From the NCBI GenBank assembly GCA_022484805.1, contig JAKVKP010000008.1, forward strand, positions 17,022 to 81,021: 64,000 nucleotides of DNA. Direction: 5' to 3'. A model generated the notes under the pieces. It did not search any database, was not told the origin of the DNA, and saw only the letters and a program-made list of their open reading frames with translations. The number at the start of each line of letters is the position of its first letter. Positions within the stretch are counted from its first letter, which is position 1. Made by a program: the position numbers and the translations under genes. Shown piece by piece: positions 29,740 to 38,695 of this stretch. This DNA is from Streptococcaceae bacterium. Its GTDB lineage: Bacteria; Bacillota; Bacilli; Lactobacillales; Streptococcaceae.

Positions 29740-31842
29740 TTATTTACTTTCTAATAGTGCTTTTCTTGAAGCATTAACTCGACCACGATCGTCAATTTCA
29801 GTCACCTTAACTAAAACCTCATCGCCAAGCTTAACGATATCTTCGACTTTACCAACTCGTTCATTAGCGAGCTGAGAAATATGAACAAGCGCGTCTGTAC
29901 CTTCAAATAAATTAACAAAGGCACCGAATTTTTCAATTCGTACAACCTTGGCAAGGTAAGTTTCACCAACCTTAGCCGCTTTAGTCAAGCGCTCAATAAT
30001 TGCTTTGGCACGTTCAATTCCATCAGCATCATCCGAATAAATTGAGACCAAGCCGGCCTCGTCAATATCAATTTTAACGCCTGTCTCATCAATAATTTTA
30101 TTGATTTGTTCGCCGCCTTTACCAATAACCACTTTAATTTTATCTTCATCAATTTTAATAAAGTCAATTTTAGGTGCATATTCTGAAACGGTTGGTCTTG
30201 GTTCAGCAATCGTATCAGTAATCACCTTAAGTATTTCAAAGCGTGCTGTTTTAGCCTGAGCCAAGGCTTCACGAAGAATTTCTTCGGTAATCCCTTCAAT
30301 TTTAATATCCATTTGCAACGCAGTGATACCATCTTTTGTACCAGCTACCTTGAAATCCATATCACCAAAGTGATCTTCTAAACCTTGAATATCGGTTAAA
30401 ATTGTATAATTTGCACCATCTGAAATTAAGCCCATTGCAATTCCGGCAACTGGCGCTTTAATCGGTACCCCACCCGCCATTAAAGCAAGCGTACCTGCAC
30501 AAATTGAGGCCTGAGATGATGAACCATTAGATTCTAAAACATCTGCCACTAGACGAATCATATAAGGAAATTCTTCGAGCGATGGAATCACTTGTTCTAA
30601 GGCACGTTCACCTAATGCACCGTGACCAATTTCACGACGGCCCGGACTTCCTGAGCGACCAGTCGAGCCTACTGAATATTGTGGGAAATTATAATGATGA
30701 ATGAAGCGCTTTTTATATTCCTCACCTAATCCATCAATTCTTTGTGCTTCTGATAATGGTGCTAAGGTTAAAACAGACAAAGCCTGTGTTTGTCCTCGTG
30801 TAAATAAGCCAGAAGCATGAACACGTGGCAAGAAATCAATTTCAGCATCCAACGGTCTAATTTCATCAATTTTACGACCATCAGGACGCACTTTATCTTC
30901 GGTAATCAGACGACGAACTTCTGAATGCTCCATAATTTCCAAGATTTCGACCACTTCACGCATTTTGCGTACTTTGTCTTCGTCTTCAGCAAATTTTTCT
31001 TCATAAATGGCAATGACCTTTTCACGAACAGCATTCGTTGCATCCTCACGTGCCAATTTTTCTTCAACCTGTACTGCTTGAGCTAATTCAGGATAGTAAG
31101 CATCGTTAATTTCACGAGATAGCTCTGCATCCACTTGTAGCAATTCAACCTCTGATTTTTCCTTACCAACCGCAGCGACAATTTCCTCTTGGAAAGCAAC
31201 TAGTGCCTTAATTGCCGCATGACCAGCCATTAAAGCTTCAAGCATAACTTCTTCTGATAACTCTTTAGCGCCTGATTCAACCATATTGATTGCTTCACTC
31301 GTACCTGCTACAGAAAGCTCTAGTAATGATTTTTCATATTGTTCAACCGTTGGATTAATCACTAATTCGCCATCAACATAACCAACCTCGACTCCTGCAA
31401 TTGGGCCATTAAATGGGATGTCGGAAATTGAAAGCGCAAGTGAGGCACCAAACATCGCTGCCATTGGTGCACTATTATCCTCATCAAAGCTCAAAACAGT
31501 ATTGGTAATTTGAACTTCATTTCTAAAGCCTTCCGCAAACATTGGGCGAATTGGACGGTCAATCAAGCGTGCTGTCAAGGTTGCATCGGTTGATGGACGA
31601 CCTTCACGCTTTAAAAAGCCACCAGGAATTTTACCTGAAGCATACATTTTTTCTTCATAATTGACAGTTAATGGGAAAAAATCACCATCACGCATGCCTT
31701 TGCTCATCACTGCTGCTGATAATACGGTTGTATCACCATAGCGTACCACGACTGCACCATTGGCCTGCTTGGCAACTTGACCAACTTCAACGACTAATGG
31801 ACGACCTGCCCATTCAGTTGAAAAAACTTTTTTTTCTGACAT
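29740..31842 (-). CDS. pnp: Polyribonucleotide nucleotidyltransferase (PNPase)
   Basis: Phosphorolytic 3'-5' exoribonuclease of mRNA decay; 700 aa. Two RNase PH domains (about 1-225 and 310-545), the second with [35 protein letters not shown] and [18 protein letters not shown] domain with [11 protein letters not shown] follows, then a C-terminal S1 domain with [20 protein letters not shown]. The frame is open to 31875, but the ATG at 31842 ([11 protein letters not shown]) follows AGAGGAGAAC. The leader of about 140 nt starts with strong hairpins. rpsO is not adjacent here. Confidence 0.97.
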   Translation of the reverse strand: MSEKKVFSTEWAGRPLVVEVGQVAKQANGAVVVRYGDTTVLSAAVMSKGMRDGDFFPLTVNYEEKMYASGKIPGGFLKREGRPSTDATLTARLIDRPIRPMFAEGFRNEVQITNTVLSFDEDNSAPMAAMFGASLALSISDIPFNGPIAGVEVGYVDGELVINPTVEQYEKSLLELSVAGTSEAINMVESGAKELSEEVMLEALMAGHAAIKALVAFQEEIVAAVGKEKSEVELLQVDAELSREINDAYYPELAQAVQVEEKLAREDATNAVREKVIAIYEEKFAEDEDKVRKMREVVEILEIMEHSEVRRLITEDKVRPDGRKIDEIRPLDAEIDFLPRVHASGLFTRGQTQALSVLTLAPLSEAQRIDGLGEEYKKRFIHHYNFPQYSVGSTGRSGSPGRREIGHGALGERALEQVIPSLEEFPYMIRLVADVLESNGSSSQASICAGTLALMAGGVPIKAPVAGIAMGLISDGANYTILTDIQGLEDHFGDMDFKVAGTKDGITALQMDIKIEGITEEILREALAQAKTARFEILKVITDTIAEPRPTVSEYAPKIDFIKIDEDKIKVVIGKGGEQINKIIDETGVKIDIDEAGLVSIYSDDADGIERAKAIIERLTKAAKVGETYLAKVVRIEKFGAFVNLFEGTDALVHISQLANERVGKVEDIVKLGDEVLVKVTEIDDRGRVNASRKALLESK

Positions 31843-31895
31843 CTGTTCTCCTCTTAGATTGAAATAATCAATCAATATTATTCATACGTGCTACT

Positions 31896-31981
31896 AAACA
31901 AATCTAAATCAATCAAAGCTTGCTTGACTTAGACTTGTTAAGTAGTACTGAATCGACTTTAAAATTAATCTATTTTTAAAG
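31896..31981 (-). promoter_or_regulatory. Structured pnp leader with two hairpins
   Basis: The minus-strand leader folds CTTTAAAA...TTTTAAAG (31957-31981), right at the predicted 5' end, then AACAAGTCTAAGTCAA / TTGATTGATTTAGATTTGTT (31896-31940). In enterobacteria a leader stem of pnp is cut by RNase III for autoregulation; an equivalent here is inference. Confidence 0.45.
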
Positions 31982-31988
31982 CTGACCC

Positions 31989-31994
31989 AGTATA
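31989..31994 (-). promoter_or_regulatory. Probable -10 box of the pnp promoter
   Basis: TATACT on the minus strand, 8-10 bp before the first leader hairpin. No good -35 found. Confidence 0.4.
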
Positions 31995-32160
31995 GTACAC
32001 GTACCTTTCTATTTTATCTTAAAAAGTTCAAAAAAGCGATATTAAATTCTAGAACGACAGTTGAAAGCCGAAATGACTCATTTAGACAAGGACAAACGAT
32101 GAACAAGGATTGTTGAAATAAATGAGATTTGCAAATTTAGTTGCTTAGTCAACTGATCGC

Positions 32161-32196
32161 AAAAAAATGCTTGAATCGGTTGAGCTTGTCAAGCCA
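32161..32196 (-). terminator. Terminator after the EndA-like nuclease gene
   Basis: GCTTGA ... TCAAGC followed by ATTTTTTT on the minus strand, 23-60 nt past the stop. Confidence 0.6.
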
Positions 32197-32218
32197 TTGA
32201 GACTAGAGAGTTGGCAAA

Positions 32219-32995
32219 TTAGTTTTTCGCTTTTTGACTGGTACCAGTTGCATAGTTAATCTGAAAGTTATCTTGGACGTTATAAATAAACACATTAAAT
32301 GATATTTGCTGATCCTCAATACTCGCAGCCTCAAGCTGAACACCACGACAAACAAGCTCATCATTCTGAAAATACGGTGTCACCCGATAACGTACATGGT
32401 GATTCGTTGTTTTTAAATAACTCGCAATCTTCTGTTCATATTCAACCATATAGATCTGATTGAGTTGCTGTGTCCCTGTAAAAAGATTTTGCCAATTGGC
32501 GTTTTCCCCCGTCAACTGATGTGCAATTAAATGCGAGCGGTTATAGAGCCAAGTATCATTATTGATTTTCTTTTGATGCCAACCACTAGGATAAACATTT
32601 GAAATATCTTCTCGCTGCTTATTTGGCATTAAGCTTTTATGTAGCATTGCATTGGCGGTACCAACGCGATTATATTGGTCCAGCGGACTGAAGGATTGCC
32701 ACGCCCCCTGAGTTAAAGCTAAATCAGACTTTTCAAAATTTGGTATCCCTTGATTAATCGAAACAACCGGACTTCCTGTGTAGGCTAGCTTAACATTTGC
32801 TTGATTCTTTAACTTTACTATCTCACCACTTGTGTCTTCATTCTGACCTAAGAATTGATTTACTTTTTGCTGAGCACTATCATTAAATGCCAAAAAAAGA
32901 AAAATGCTGACAAATAAAATTGAAAGACACTTTTGTGTTGTTGACATTTTTTGAAATTGCTTAACTTGCCGTTTAATTTTTCGATAATTTGCCAT
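32219..32995 (-). CDS. DNA/RNA non-specific endonuclease (EndA/NUC1-type), membrane-anchored
   Basis: 258 aa. One hydrophobic segment near residues 22-37 (CLSILFVSIFLFLAF) predicts an anchor or uncleaved signal. The nuclease domain has NRSHLIAHQLTG in place of the usual DRGH motif, with the catalytic histidine kept, and NLFTGTQQLNQ supplying the metal-binding asparagine. Homologues degrade extracellular DNA or act in DNA uptake. The final ATG choice is 32995 (MANYRKIKR) behind AAAGG; the frame is open to 33019. No competence genes are nearby. Confidence 0.85.
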   Translation of the reverse strand: MANYRKIKRQVKQFQKMSTTQKCLSILFVSIFLFLAFNDSAQQKVNQFLGQNEDTSGEIVKLKNQANVKLAYTGSPVVSINQGIPNFEKSDLALTQGAWQSFSPLDQYNRVGTANAMLHKSLMPNKQREDISNVYPSGWHQKKINNDTWLYNRSHLIAHQLTGENANWQNLFTGTQQLNQIYMVEYEQKIASYLKTTNHHVRYRVTPYFQNDELVCRGVQLEAASIEDQQISFNVFIYNVQDNFQINYATGTSQKAKN

Positions 32996-33100
32996 GATAA
33001 CCAACCTTTCATTAAGCAATTATAACCTAAAGTCATGTTTAATTATAAAAAAAATTAAAACTATCATTCACACCAAACAATTAATTCATGCAAACATAAG

Positions 33101-33130
33101 AAGAGGCCGTGACCAAAGTCACAGCCTAAC
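33101..33130 (-). terminator. Terminator after fhs
   Basis: AGGCTGTGAC-tttg-GTCACGGCCT followed by CTTCTT on the minus strand. The GC-rich 10-bp stem is strong, the tail only T-rich. Confidence 0.75.
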
Positions 33131-33154
33131 CTTTAACAGAACTTATTATTTAGT

Positions 33155-34828
33155 TTAAAATAAACCAATCGCATTTCCGTGTTCATCAATATCCATTTTT
33201 AAGGCAGCAGGTTGCTTCGGCAAGCCTGGCATCGTCATCACATCACCAGTTAAGGCAACGATAAAGCCCGCTCCTAATTTAGGGACTAATTCACGAATCG
33301 TTACTTCAAAATCACTCGGTGCACCTAATAAAGTCGGATCATCAGATAGTGAATATTGCGTCTTTGCCATACAAATTGGTAGCTTATCCCATCCATTGGC
33401 CGTAAAATCCTTAATTTGATTTTTTGCTTTCTTTTCAAAGACTACTTGTCGACCGCCGTATATTTTTTGCACAATTGCTGTGATTTTTTCTTCAATCGAT
33501 TGATCAAGCTGATAGGTTGTTTCAAAAGCCTGATTTTCTGCAGTTTCAATCACCTCAACCAAGCGTTTAGCAAGTGCAACGCCACCATCAGCACCCTTTT
33601 CCCAAACCTGCGCTAATTCAACTGGCGCATTTATTTTTTCACAAAGTTCAATCAATGTCTCAACTTCTGCTCGCGTATCAGTAATAAACTCATTAACTGC
33701 TACCACAACAGGCAAATTAAATTCCTTAATGTTTTGAATATGCTTTTCTAAATTGGCAAATCCTGTTTTCAACGCAGAAACATTTTCATTGGATAACGCA
33801 TCCTTTTTGACACCACCATGCATTTTCAGAGCACGAATTGTTGCCACAATCACAACTGCATCCGGCGTTTTACCAAGCGCTCGCGTCTTAATATTTAAAA
33901 ATTTTTCAGCACCGAGATCGGCACCAAAGCCTGCTTCCGTCACCGTATAATCACCTAATTTAAGAGCCGTACTGGTTGCTAAAACCGAATTACAGCCATG
34001 AGCGATATTAGCAAATGGTCCGCCATGAACAAGCGTCGGAGTCCCATAAATCGTTTGAACAAGATTAGGCTTAATAGCATCTTTCAAAACTAAAGCAAGT
34101 GCACCTTCAACCTTTAAATCACCCACTGTAATGGGCTGTTTTGAAAAATCATAAGCAATCACAATTTTTGCAAGTCTTGCCTTCAAATCTTGGATGTCTC
34201 TTGACAGGCAAAGTACCGCCATGATTTCACTTGCGACCGTGATATCGAAACCATCTTGACGTGGCACACCTTGAAAAGGCCCTCCAAGACCGACTACAAC
34301 CTGTCTGAGTGCACGGTCATTTAAATCAACTACTCTCTTCCATACTACTCGACGCTGGTCAATATTAAGCTCATTCCCCTGCTGCAAGTGGTTATCTAAA
34401 AGTGCTGACAAGGCATTATTTGCTGTCGTAATGGCATGCATGTCACCAGTAAAATGTAAATTAATATCTTCCATTGGCAAAACCTGAGAAAGTCCGCCAC
34501 CTGTGGCACCACCTTTTACACCCATAACAGGCCCTAATGAGGGCTCGCGTAGTGCAATCACTGTTTGCTTACCAATTTGATTTAGTGCATCCCCTAAGCC
34601 AATCGTCACCGTCGATTTACCTTCACCTGCTGGGGTCGGATTAATTGCAGTAACAAGAATCAATTTACCATCAGTATTGTCCTTTAAACGATTAATGGCA
34701 GAAAAATCAATTTTAGCTTTATATTTACCATATTTTTCAAGCTCATCCTCATTAAGATCTATTTTTTCAATAATTTCTTCAATTCGTTTAAGTTCAATAC
34801 TCTGTGCAATTTCAATATCAGATTTCAT
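33155..34828 (-). CDS. fhs: Formate-tetrahydrofolate ligase
   Basis: Makes 10-formyl-THF from formate, THF and ATP, feeding purine and formyl-Met synthesis; 557 aa. The P-loop TPAGEGKST is near residue 55. Family stretches [39 protein letters not shown] and [14 protein letters not shown] are present. The C-terminus is [15 protein letters not shown]...[11 protein letters not shown]. The frame is open to 34864 but the ATG at 34828 follows AGGAGG. A promoter with TATAAT is 35 bp upstream. The one-carbon theme continues with fthC in the operon at 35180-38099. Confidence 0.97.
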   Translation of the reverse strand: MKSDIEIAQSIELKRIEEIIEKIDLNEDELEKYGKYKAKIDFSAINRLKDNTDGKLILVTAINPTPAGEGKSTVTIGLGDALNQIGKQTVIALREPSLGPVMGVKGGATGGGLSQVLPMEDINLHFTGDMHAITTANNALSALLDNHLQQGNELNIDQRRVVWKRVVDLNDRALRQVVVGLGGPFQGVPRQDGFDITVASEIMAVLCLSRDIQDLKARLAKIVIAYDFSKQPITVGDLKVEGALALVLKDAIKPNLVQTIYGTPTLVHGGPFANIAHGCNSVLATSTALKLGDYTVTEAGFGADLGAEKFLNIKTRALGKTPDAVVIVATIRALKMHGGVKKDALSNENVSALKTGFANLEKHIQNIKEFNLPVVVAVNEFITDTRAEVETLIELCEKINAPVELAQVWEKGADGGVALAKRLVEVIETAENQAFETTYQLDQSIEEKITAIVQKIYGGRQVVFEKKAKNQIKDFTANGWDKLPICMAKTQYSLSDDPTLLGAPSDFEVTIRELVPKLGAGFIVALTGDVMTMPGLPKQPAALKMDIDEHGNAIGLF

Positions 34829-34862
34829 ACATCCTCCTGTAATAAAAAAACAATTCCTATTC

Positions 34863-34892
34863 ATTATAGCTCAATTGACTATTTTTTGTGAA
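34863..34892 (-). promoter_or_regulatory. fhs promoter
   Basis: TTCACA (34887-34892), 18 bp, TATAAT (34863-34868) on the minus strand. A PurBox-like TTTTACGAATAAT lies about 65 bp before the expected start (near 34914-34926). Confidence 0.65.
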
Positions 34893-35002
34893 CATTTCAA
34901 AGATAAGTCTAAAAATTATTCGTAAAAGTACGTATTTTAAAGCTAATTAAGGATTTACAAACGATATAACATCGTTATTTATAATTAAAAATTATTATTA
35001 AA

Positions 35003-35140
35003 CAAAAATCTCAGTATTTATGCCACCTTTGAACTGAAGTTTTTAAAGCGCCCCTTGGTTGCTCCTAAAAAGAAGTTCAATGTATACCTTTGTCACTTAC
35101 TGCCTCAAATTTCATACCGAAATTCTCGGAGTGTAAGTAA
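35003..35140 (-). ncRNA. Candidate structured small RNA of unknown class upstream of fhs
   Basis: The minus strand folds into three units. First, CTTAC ... GTAAG closing on CTC/GAG and AATTTC-ggtat-GAAATT (about 35138-35095). Second, TTGAACT ... AGTTCAA enclosing TTTTTA ... TAAAAA (about 35080-35028). Last, a terminator-like CAGT ... ACTGAG followed by ATTTTTG (to about 35003). An extended -10, TGCTATTGT, lies just upstream near 35142-35150. The string AAGGTGGCA recalls a T-box but the rest does not match. It could be an independent sRNA or a leader read into fhs. I do not recognise the family. Confidence 0.45.
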
Positions 35141-35149
35141 CAATAGCAA

Positions 35150-35179
35150 AAGAAGCTAGGAAAAATATCCTAGCTTCTT
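35150..35179 (-). terminator. Terminator after the rhodanese-like gene
   Basis: AGAAGCTAGG-atatttt-TCCTAGCTTCT followed by TTTGC on the minus strand, immediately after the stop codon. Confidence 0.85.
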
Positions 35180-35572
35180 CTATTGTTCCTTAACCTTACC
35201 AGTCCAATATTCAAGACCTTTTTTCAAAATATAAATATCTTGGTAACCATTCTTCTTAAGAATCAAAGCAACATTGCCGGCAATTTGAGGCTTGCCGTTT
35301 TCGTAAAGATAAACTGGTTTATCTTTTCTAATCGAAGCTAAAGAAACCTTAACCTGACTGGCAGGTAAATTTCGAGCACCCATAATATGACGACGCTTAA
35401 ATTCAGCAGGCTCCCTTACGTCAATTACCTGCGCTGAACGCATGCCTTCTCTAAAGGTTACTTCATCAATAATCGTCGCCGCACGCTTCACTCGAAAACG
35501 CGTGATAAAAGGAAAGATAAACAACAAAATGATAATAATGATGAGTATTATATTAATAACAAAAAAATTCAA
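35180..35572 (-). CDS. Membrane-anchored rhodanese-like protein lacking the active-site cysteine
   Basis: 130 aa: one N-terminal membrane helix (about 4-22), then a rhodanese domain with IDVREPAEFKRRHIMGARNLP. The active-site loop, normally a Cys-led six-residue turn, reads ENGKPQ at 91-96, so the sulphur-carrying cysteine is replaced by Glu91. It probably acts as a non-catalytic binding domain, or has lost sulphurtransferase activity. It is the last gene of fthC-gluP-yqgQ-glk-rhodanese, an order I recall from related bacteria; 45 bp after glk. Confidence 0.85.
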   Translation of the reverse strand: MNFFVINIILIIIIILLFIFPFITRFRVKRAATIIDEVTFREGMRSAQVIDVREPAEFKRRHIMGARNLPASQVKVSLASIRKDKPVYLYENGKPQIAGNVALILKKNGYQDIYILKKGLEYWTGKVKEQ

Positions 35573-35617
35573 AACACTACTCCTTACTTAAAACTTCTTT
35601 ATTATTTATATATTACA

Positions 35618-36592
35618 CTATGCTTTTTCAAACTGCAATGCAAGACTTGCTGCACCAATAATACCAGCATCATTTCCAAGCTCAGCCAATTTAATTTTGG
35701 TTGTTTGGCGAACCTGTGGAAAGGTAAATTGATTAAAATAATTTGCCACTTGACCACGCAAGAATTCGCCCGCAGCTGAGACCCCGCCACCAATAACAAT
35801 CGCTGAAGGATTTAAAGTATTACCTAAATTACCAGCAGCTAGGCCTAAATAGAAACATACCTTATCAACAACTAAAGTGGCAAATTTATCCCCATTCTGA
35901 GCTTCTGAGAAGATATCCTTACTCGTCACCGCTTCTCCGTTATCAATCGCAGTCTTAATCACTGAATCGCCTTCCCATTGCTCTGAAAGCTTTCGTGCAA
36001 CACGTACGACACCAGTTGCAGAGGCAACCGTCTCAAGACAACCTTTTTTACCGCAAGTACATTCAAAACCCTCAACCGGCTCAACTGTCACATGACCAAT
36101 CTCTCCAGCAGCACCAGCGACACCATGCAATAAATTGCCAGCAGCGACAATACCACCACCAACGCCAGTACCTAAAGTCATGAAGACAACATCTGGATCA
36201 TTTTCTCCAGCACCCTTCCAGCGCTCGCCAAGCGCCGCCACATTAGCATCATTATCAATTGCTAATTCCAAGCCAGTACCTTCAAAAATCGCCTTACCAA
36301 CCTCTTGTGTTTTTTCCCAATTTAAATTATAAGCACCAGTTACTGTATTATTTACTAAGTCAACCGAGCCAGGACTTCCCATACCAATACCAATAAAATC
36401 TTCCTTCGATAAATTATATAATTCTAAGCGATGATTAATTGAGTCAATAATATCAGGTACGATATTTTTACCTTCATCTAAAATATTCGTTTCAATTGCC
36501 CACTTATCCTGAACATCACCTGAAGTTGTTAAAATACCAAATTTAACTGTTGTACCACCCAAATCAATCCCAATTACTTTTTTTTCTGCCAT
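35618..36592 (-). CDS. glk: Glucokinase (ROK family)
   Basis: ATP-dependent phosphorylation of glucose entering outside the PTS; 324 aa. N-terminal VIGIDLGGTTVKFG is the phosphate loop. FIGIGMGSPGSVD and LAIDNDANVAALGE form the sugar site. The ROK zinc motif is CTCGKKGCLE. The start is the ATG at 36592 (MAEKK) with AGTAGG, which overlaps the last codons of yqgQ; the frame is open to 36613. Embedded in the fthC-gluP-yqgQ-glk-rhodanese operon. Confidence 0.95.
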   Translation of the reverse strand: MAEKKVIGIDLGGTTVKFGILTTSGDVQDKWAIETNILDEGKNIVPDIIDSINHRLELYNLSKEDFIGIGMGSPGSVDLVNNTVTGAYNLNWEKTQEVGKAIFEGTGLELAIDNDANVAALGERWKGAGENDPDVVFMTLGTGVGGGIVAAGNLLHGVAGAAGEIGHVTVEPVEGFECTCGKKGCLETVASATGVVRVARKLSEQWEGDSVIKTAIDNGEAVTSKDIFSEAQNGDKFATLVVDKVCFYLGLAAGNLGNTLNPSAIVIGGGVSAAGEFLRGQVANYFNQFTFPQVRQTTKIKLAELGNDAGIIGAASLALQFEKA

Positions 36593-36596
36593 TATT

Positions 36597-36794
36597 TTAC
36601 CTACTTTCTTCAATTCTATGTTCTCGGCGTAAAATTAAATCTGCCGTTAAAAATAGTTCTTTATCAATCACGTGCGAATCATACAATCCTTTTAACTCAA
36701 TTCGCATTAATTCAATATCATAAATTCGTTTGCCTACATAGACATAAATATTGAACTGCTTTAATAATTGTTGTACATCATAGAACGTTTTCAT
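36597..36794 (-). CDS. yqgQ: YqgQ family protein (DUF910)
   Basis: 65-aa cytosolic protein with the YqgQ/DUF910 pattern: DVQQLLKQFNIYVYVGKRIYDIELMRIELKGLYD, read in two overlapping parts around residues 6-39. Function unknown; in Firmicutes it is found beside glk and the rhomboid gene, as here. Its stop is 4 bp before the glk start and supplies the glk ribosome site, implying coupled translation. Confidence 0.9.
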   Translation of the reverse strand: MKTFYDVQQLLKQFNIYVYVGKRIYDIELMRIELKGLYDSHVIDKELFLTADLILRREHRIEESR

Positions 36795-36840
36795 AAAACC
36801 TCTCTTAAATTAGCATAAACCACAAATCAACTCAAGCGCG

Positions 36841-37530
36841 TTAACTAAAATTGGCAAAAGTTAGGAAAATTGTGGAAAAAATTAGGAAAATATAGAAAAT
36901 ACCACTCACAATACGCAAATGTTTATTAAATTTTTGATTGATTTGACTCGCACCTAAGACCACTGTCAATAACGCACCACCGATTAATCCACCAAGATGA
37001 CCCCAAAAAGCAATATTGGGTTGAATGACACTCGATACTAAAGTCAAAATCATTAGCATAAAATAGCTTTGTGATAGGCCTTGAATCATCCCATTATTCG
37101 GTACTAAGAAACGAAGAACAATAAAAGCACCAAACAAGCCAAGCAAACCACCAGAGGCGCCCGCAGAAATTGAATAAGTATCAAAAAAGAAGGTCAAACA
37201 GTTACCAAGCAACCCACTACCTAGATAGATGAGCGAGAATTTCAAGTGTCCAAAAACCTCTTCTGTTTGTTTACCCAAGAAATAAAGGACAATTGAATTA
37301 AAAATAAAATGTGAAAAACCAATATGTACAAAAATTGGTGAAATTAAATGCCAAATTTTGGTTGGATCCTCTAGTACCTGTAAACCATACAATCCACCAA
37401 AATTAATAACTGTTGTCGCACTCTCACCACTTCCAAAAAGTCCCGATTGCATTAATACAAAAATTATAGTTTGAATCGTTAAAAAGATTAAAGTCATATA
37501 GCTTTCATTTTTGATTCGTCTAATATTCAT
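36841..37530 (-). CDS. gluP: Rhomboid family intramembrane serine protease
   Basis: 229 aa with about six to seven membrane segments. The catalytic dyad is Ser126 in SAGASGGLLGLFGA and His178 in FWGHLGGLIGG. His74/Asn78 in HIGFSHFIFN complete the rhomboid signature. It cleaves membrane proteins within the bilayer; the substrate is unknown. Lacks the TPR tail of B. subtilis GluP (short form). The start ATG follows GGAGG. It lies 45 bp downstream of fthC. Confidence 0.92.
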   Translation of the reverse strand: MNIRRIKNESYMTLIFLTIQTIIFVLMQSGLFGSGESATTVINFGGLYGLQVLEDPTKIWHLISPIFVHIGFSHFIFNSIVLYFLGKQTEEVFGHLKFSLIYLGSGLLGNCLTFFFDTYSISAGASGGLLGLFGAFIVLRFLVPNNGMIQGLSQSYFMLMILTLVSSVIQPNIAFWGHLGGLIGGALLTVVLGASQINQKFNKHLRIVSGIFYIFLIFSTIFLTFANFS

Positions 37531-37574
37531 TTTACCTCCATTGATTAATTATTTATACTGTTAATCATAACAAT

Positions 37575-38099
37575 TTATTGAGAAATAATTAACTGTTTAA
37601 CTGCAATATCATGTTTTTCAGCTATAAAATCTTGAATTTGTTGATTAAATACCAAACTAATTGTCTCACCTTTAAAATTAGTTAAGTAGCTATCATAATA
37701 ACCACCACCATAACCAATGCGATAGCCATCTTGATTGAAAACTACACCAGGTACAATTAATAAATCAATTGCCCGAATTTCATCCATTTCTGAAGTTGGT
37801 TCAAGGATACCAAAGTCACTTAATTGTAAATTTTTTTTATCATATTTGAAAAATTTTAGTTCGCGATTCGCAAAAACCTTTGGAATAACAATATTTTTGT
37901 TATTTTTTAAAGCGATTTCAATTACTTTCATCGTATCAAATTCAAAAGGAAAGGGGAGATAAATACCAATCGTTTTTGCATTGATATAGCTGTTTTCAAG
38001 TGAAAGTTGATTTAAAATGGAAGCTTCTTGAATTACTTTGTCATCCAAATTTATAGTCTTTAAATCCTCAATGATTTGTTTCCTTAATTTTTTTTTCAT
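37575..38099 (-). CDS. fthC: 5-formyltetrahydrofolate cyclo-ligase
   Basis: Converts 5-formyl-THF to 5,10-methenyl-THF using ATP; 174 aa. The signature PGVVFNQDGYRIGYGGGYYD covers about 117-136, with the N-terminal basic segment KKKLRKQI. It is the first gene of the operon running to the rhodanese gene. The start ATG follows AAAGGAG and is divergent from csp, 50 bp from the csp promoter region. Confidence 0.94.
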   Translation of the reverse strand: MKKKLRKQIIEDLKTINLDDKVIQEASILNQLSLENSYINAKTIGIYLPFPFEFDTMKVIEIALKNNKNIVIPKVFANRELKFFKYDKKNLQLSDFGILEPTSEMDEIRAIDLLIVPGVVFNQDGYRIGYGGGYYDSYLTNFKGETISLVFNQQIQDFIAEKHDIAVKQLIISQ

Positions 38100-38114
38100 T
38101 TTTTTCTCCTTTTA

Positions 38115-38143
38115 TTGCATTCCTTCATTTTCTATGCTAACAT
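38115..38143 (+). promoter_or_regulatory. csp promoter
   Basis: TTGCAT (38115-38120), 17 bp, TAACAT (38138-38143), with an extended TGC before the -10. The leader would be about 110 nt, a length usual for cold-shock mRNAs. Confidence 0.7.
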
Positions 38144-38258
38144 AATGAGTGTAGTTTTTGTTAAGATTTATCGGTAGGTCGTTTCATTATAAACATTCTT
38201 CGATTCATCGGCAACAATTGCAATAATTTACGCGTATAACGCAAGGAGGATGTCTATA

Positions 38259-38459
38259 ATGGCACAAGGTACTGTTAAATGGTTTAACGCTGAAAAAGGT
38301 TTTGGTTTTATTACTGCTGAAGATGGTAAAGATGTATTCGTACACTTCTCAGCTATCGGCGGAGACGGATTCAAAACTTTAGAAGAAGGTCAAGCTGTAT
38401 CTTTCGATATCGAAGATGGCGCTCGTGGCCCTCAAGCAGCTAACGTTACTAAAGCATAA
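38259..38459 (+). CDS. Cold shock protein (CspA family)
   Basis: 66-aa RNA chaperone with a single cold-shock domain: RNP1 KGFGFI and RNP2 VFVHF, starting [13 protein letters not shown]. The ATG at 38259 has AAGGAGG with 9-nt spacing; an ATG three codons earlier (38250) touches the ribosome site and is less likely. The long leader and dedicated terminator indicate a monocistronic, post-transcriptionally regulated mRNA. Confidence 0.97.
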   Translation: MAQGTVKWFNAEKGFGFITAEDGKDVFVHFSAIGGDGFKTLEEGQAVSFDIEDGARGPQAANVTKA

Positions 38460-38470
38460 TTTAGTTGCTT

Positions 38471-38498
38471 AAAGCAATCCTTCGGGGTTGCTTTTTTT
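38471..38498 (+). terminator. Terminator after csp
   Basis: AAGCAATCC-TTCG-GGGTTGCTT followed by TTTTTT: a textbook UUCG-loop terminator 12 nt past the stop. Confidence 0.95.
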
Positions 38499-38637
38499 AT
38501 TACTTTAATAATTATCTTCAATATCCCTCAATTTTTGTATTATCTCTCAAAAATGGCAACACTTGAATGCCTCTACTTTTTTTTTCAATTATCAATTCAA
38601 ACAATAAAAAAAAATAAAAAATTATGCAAATTATGTC

Positions 38638-38666
38638 TTGAATGAAACCGCTCCCTTTGATACGAT
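38638..38666 (+). promoter_or_regulatory. MATE gene promoter
   Basis: TTGAAT (38638-38643), 17 bp, TACGAT (38661-38666), about 30 bp before the start codon. Confidence 0.6.
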
Positions 38667-38695
38667 GATTAGACTGAAAAAATAGGAGAAGGAAA

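Noticed and set aside
32070..32083. Palindrome AAATGACTCATTT as an operator
   Set aside because: It lies beyond the nuclease terminator and far from the pnp promoter; a 13-bp AT-rich dyad is not compelling alone.
35003..35150. THF riboswitch, ZTP (pfl) riboswitch, T-box or 6S RNA upstream of fhs
   Set aside because: None of the conserved cores I remember for these could be placed. Only AAGGTGGCA matches part of a T-box, and stem I and the ACCGCG half are missing. 6S-like pairing of the two ends was not found.
38250..38459. csp starting at ATG 38250
   Set aside because: It is immediately adjacent to AAGGAGG; the ATG at 38259 fits spacing and all family N-termini.
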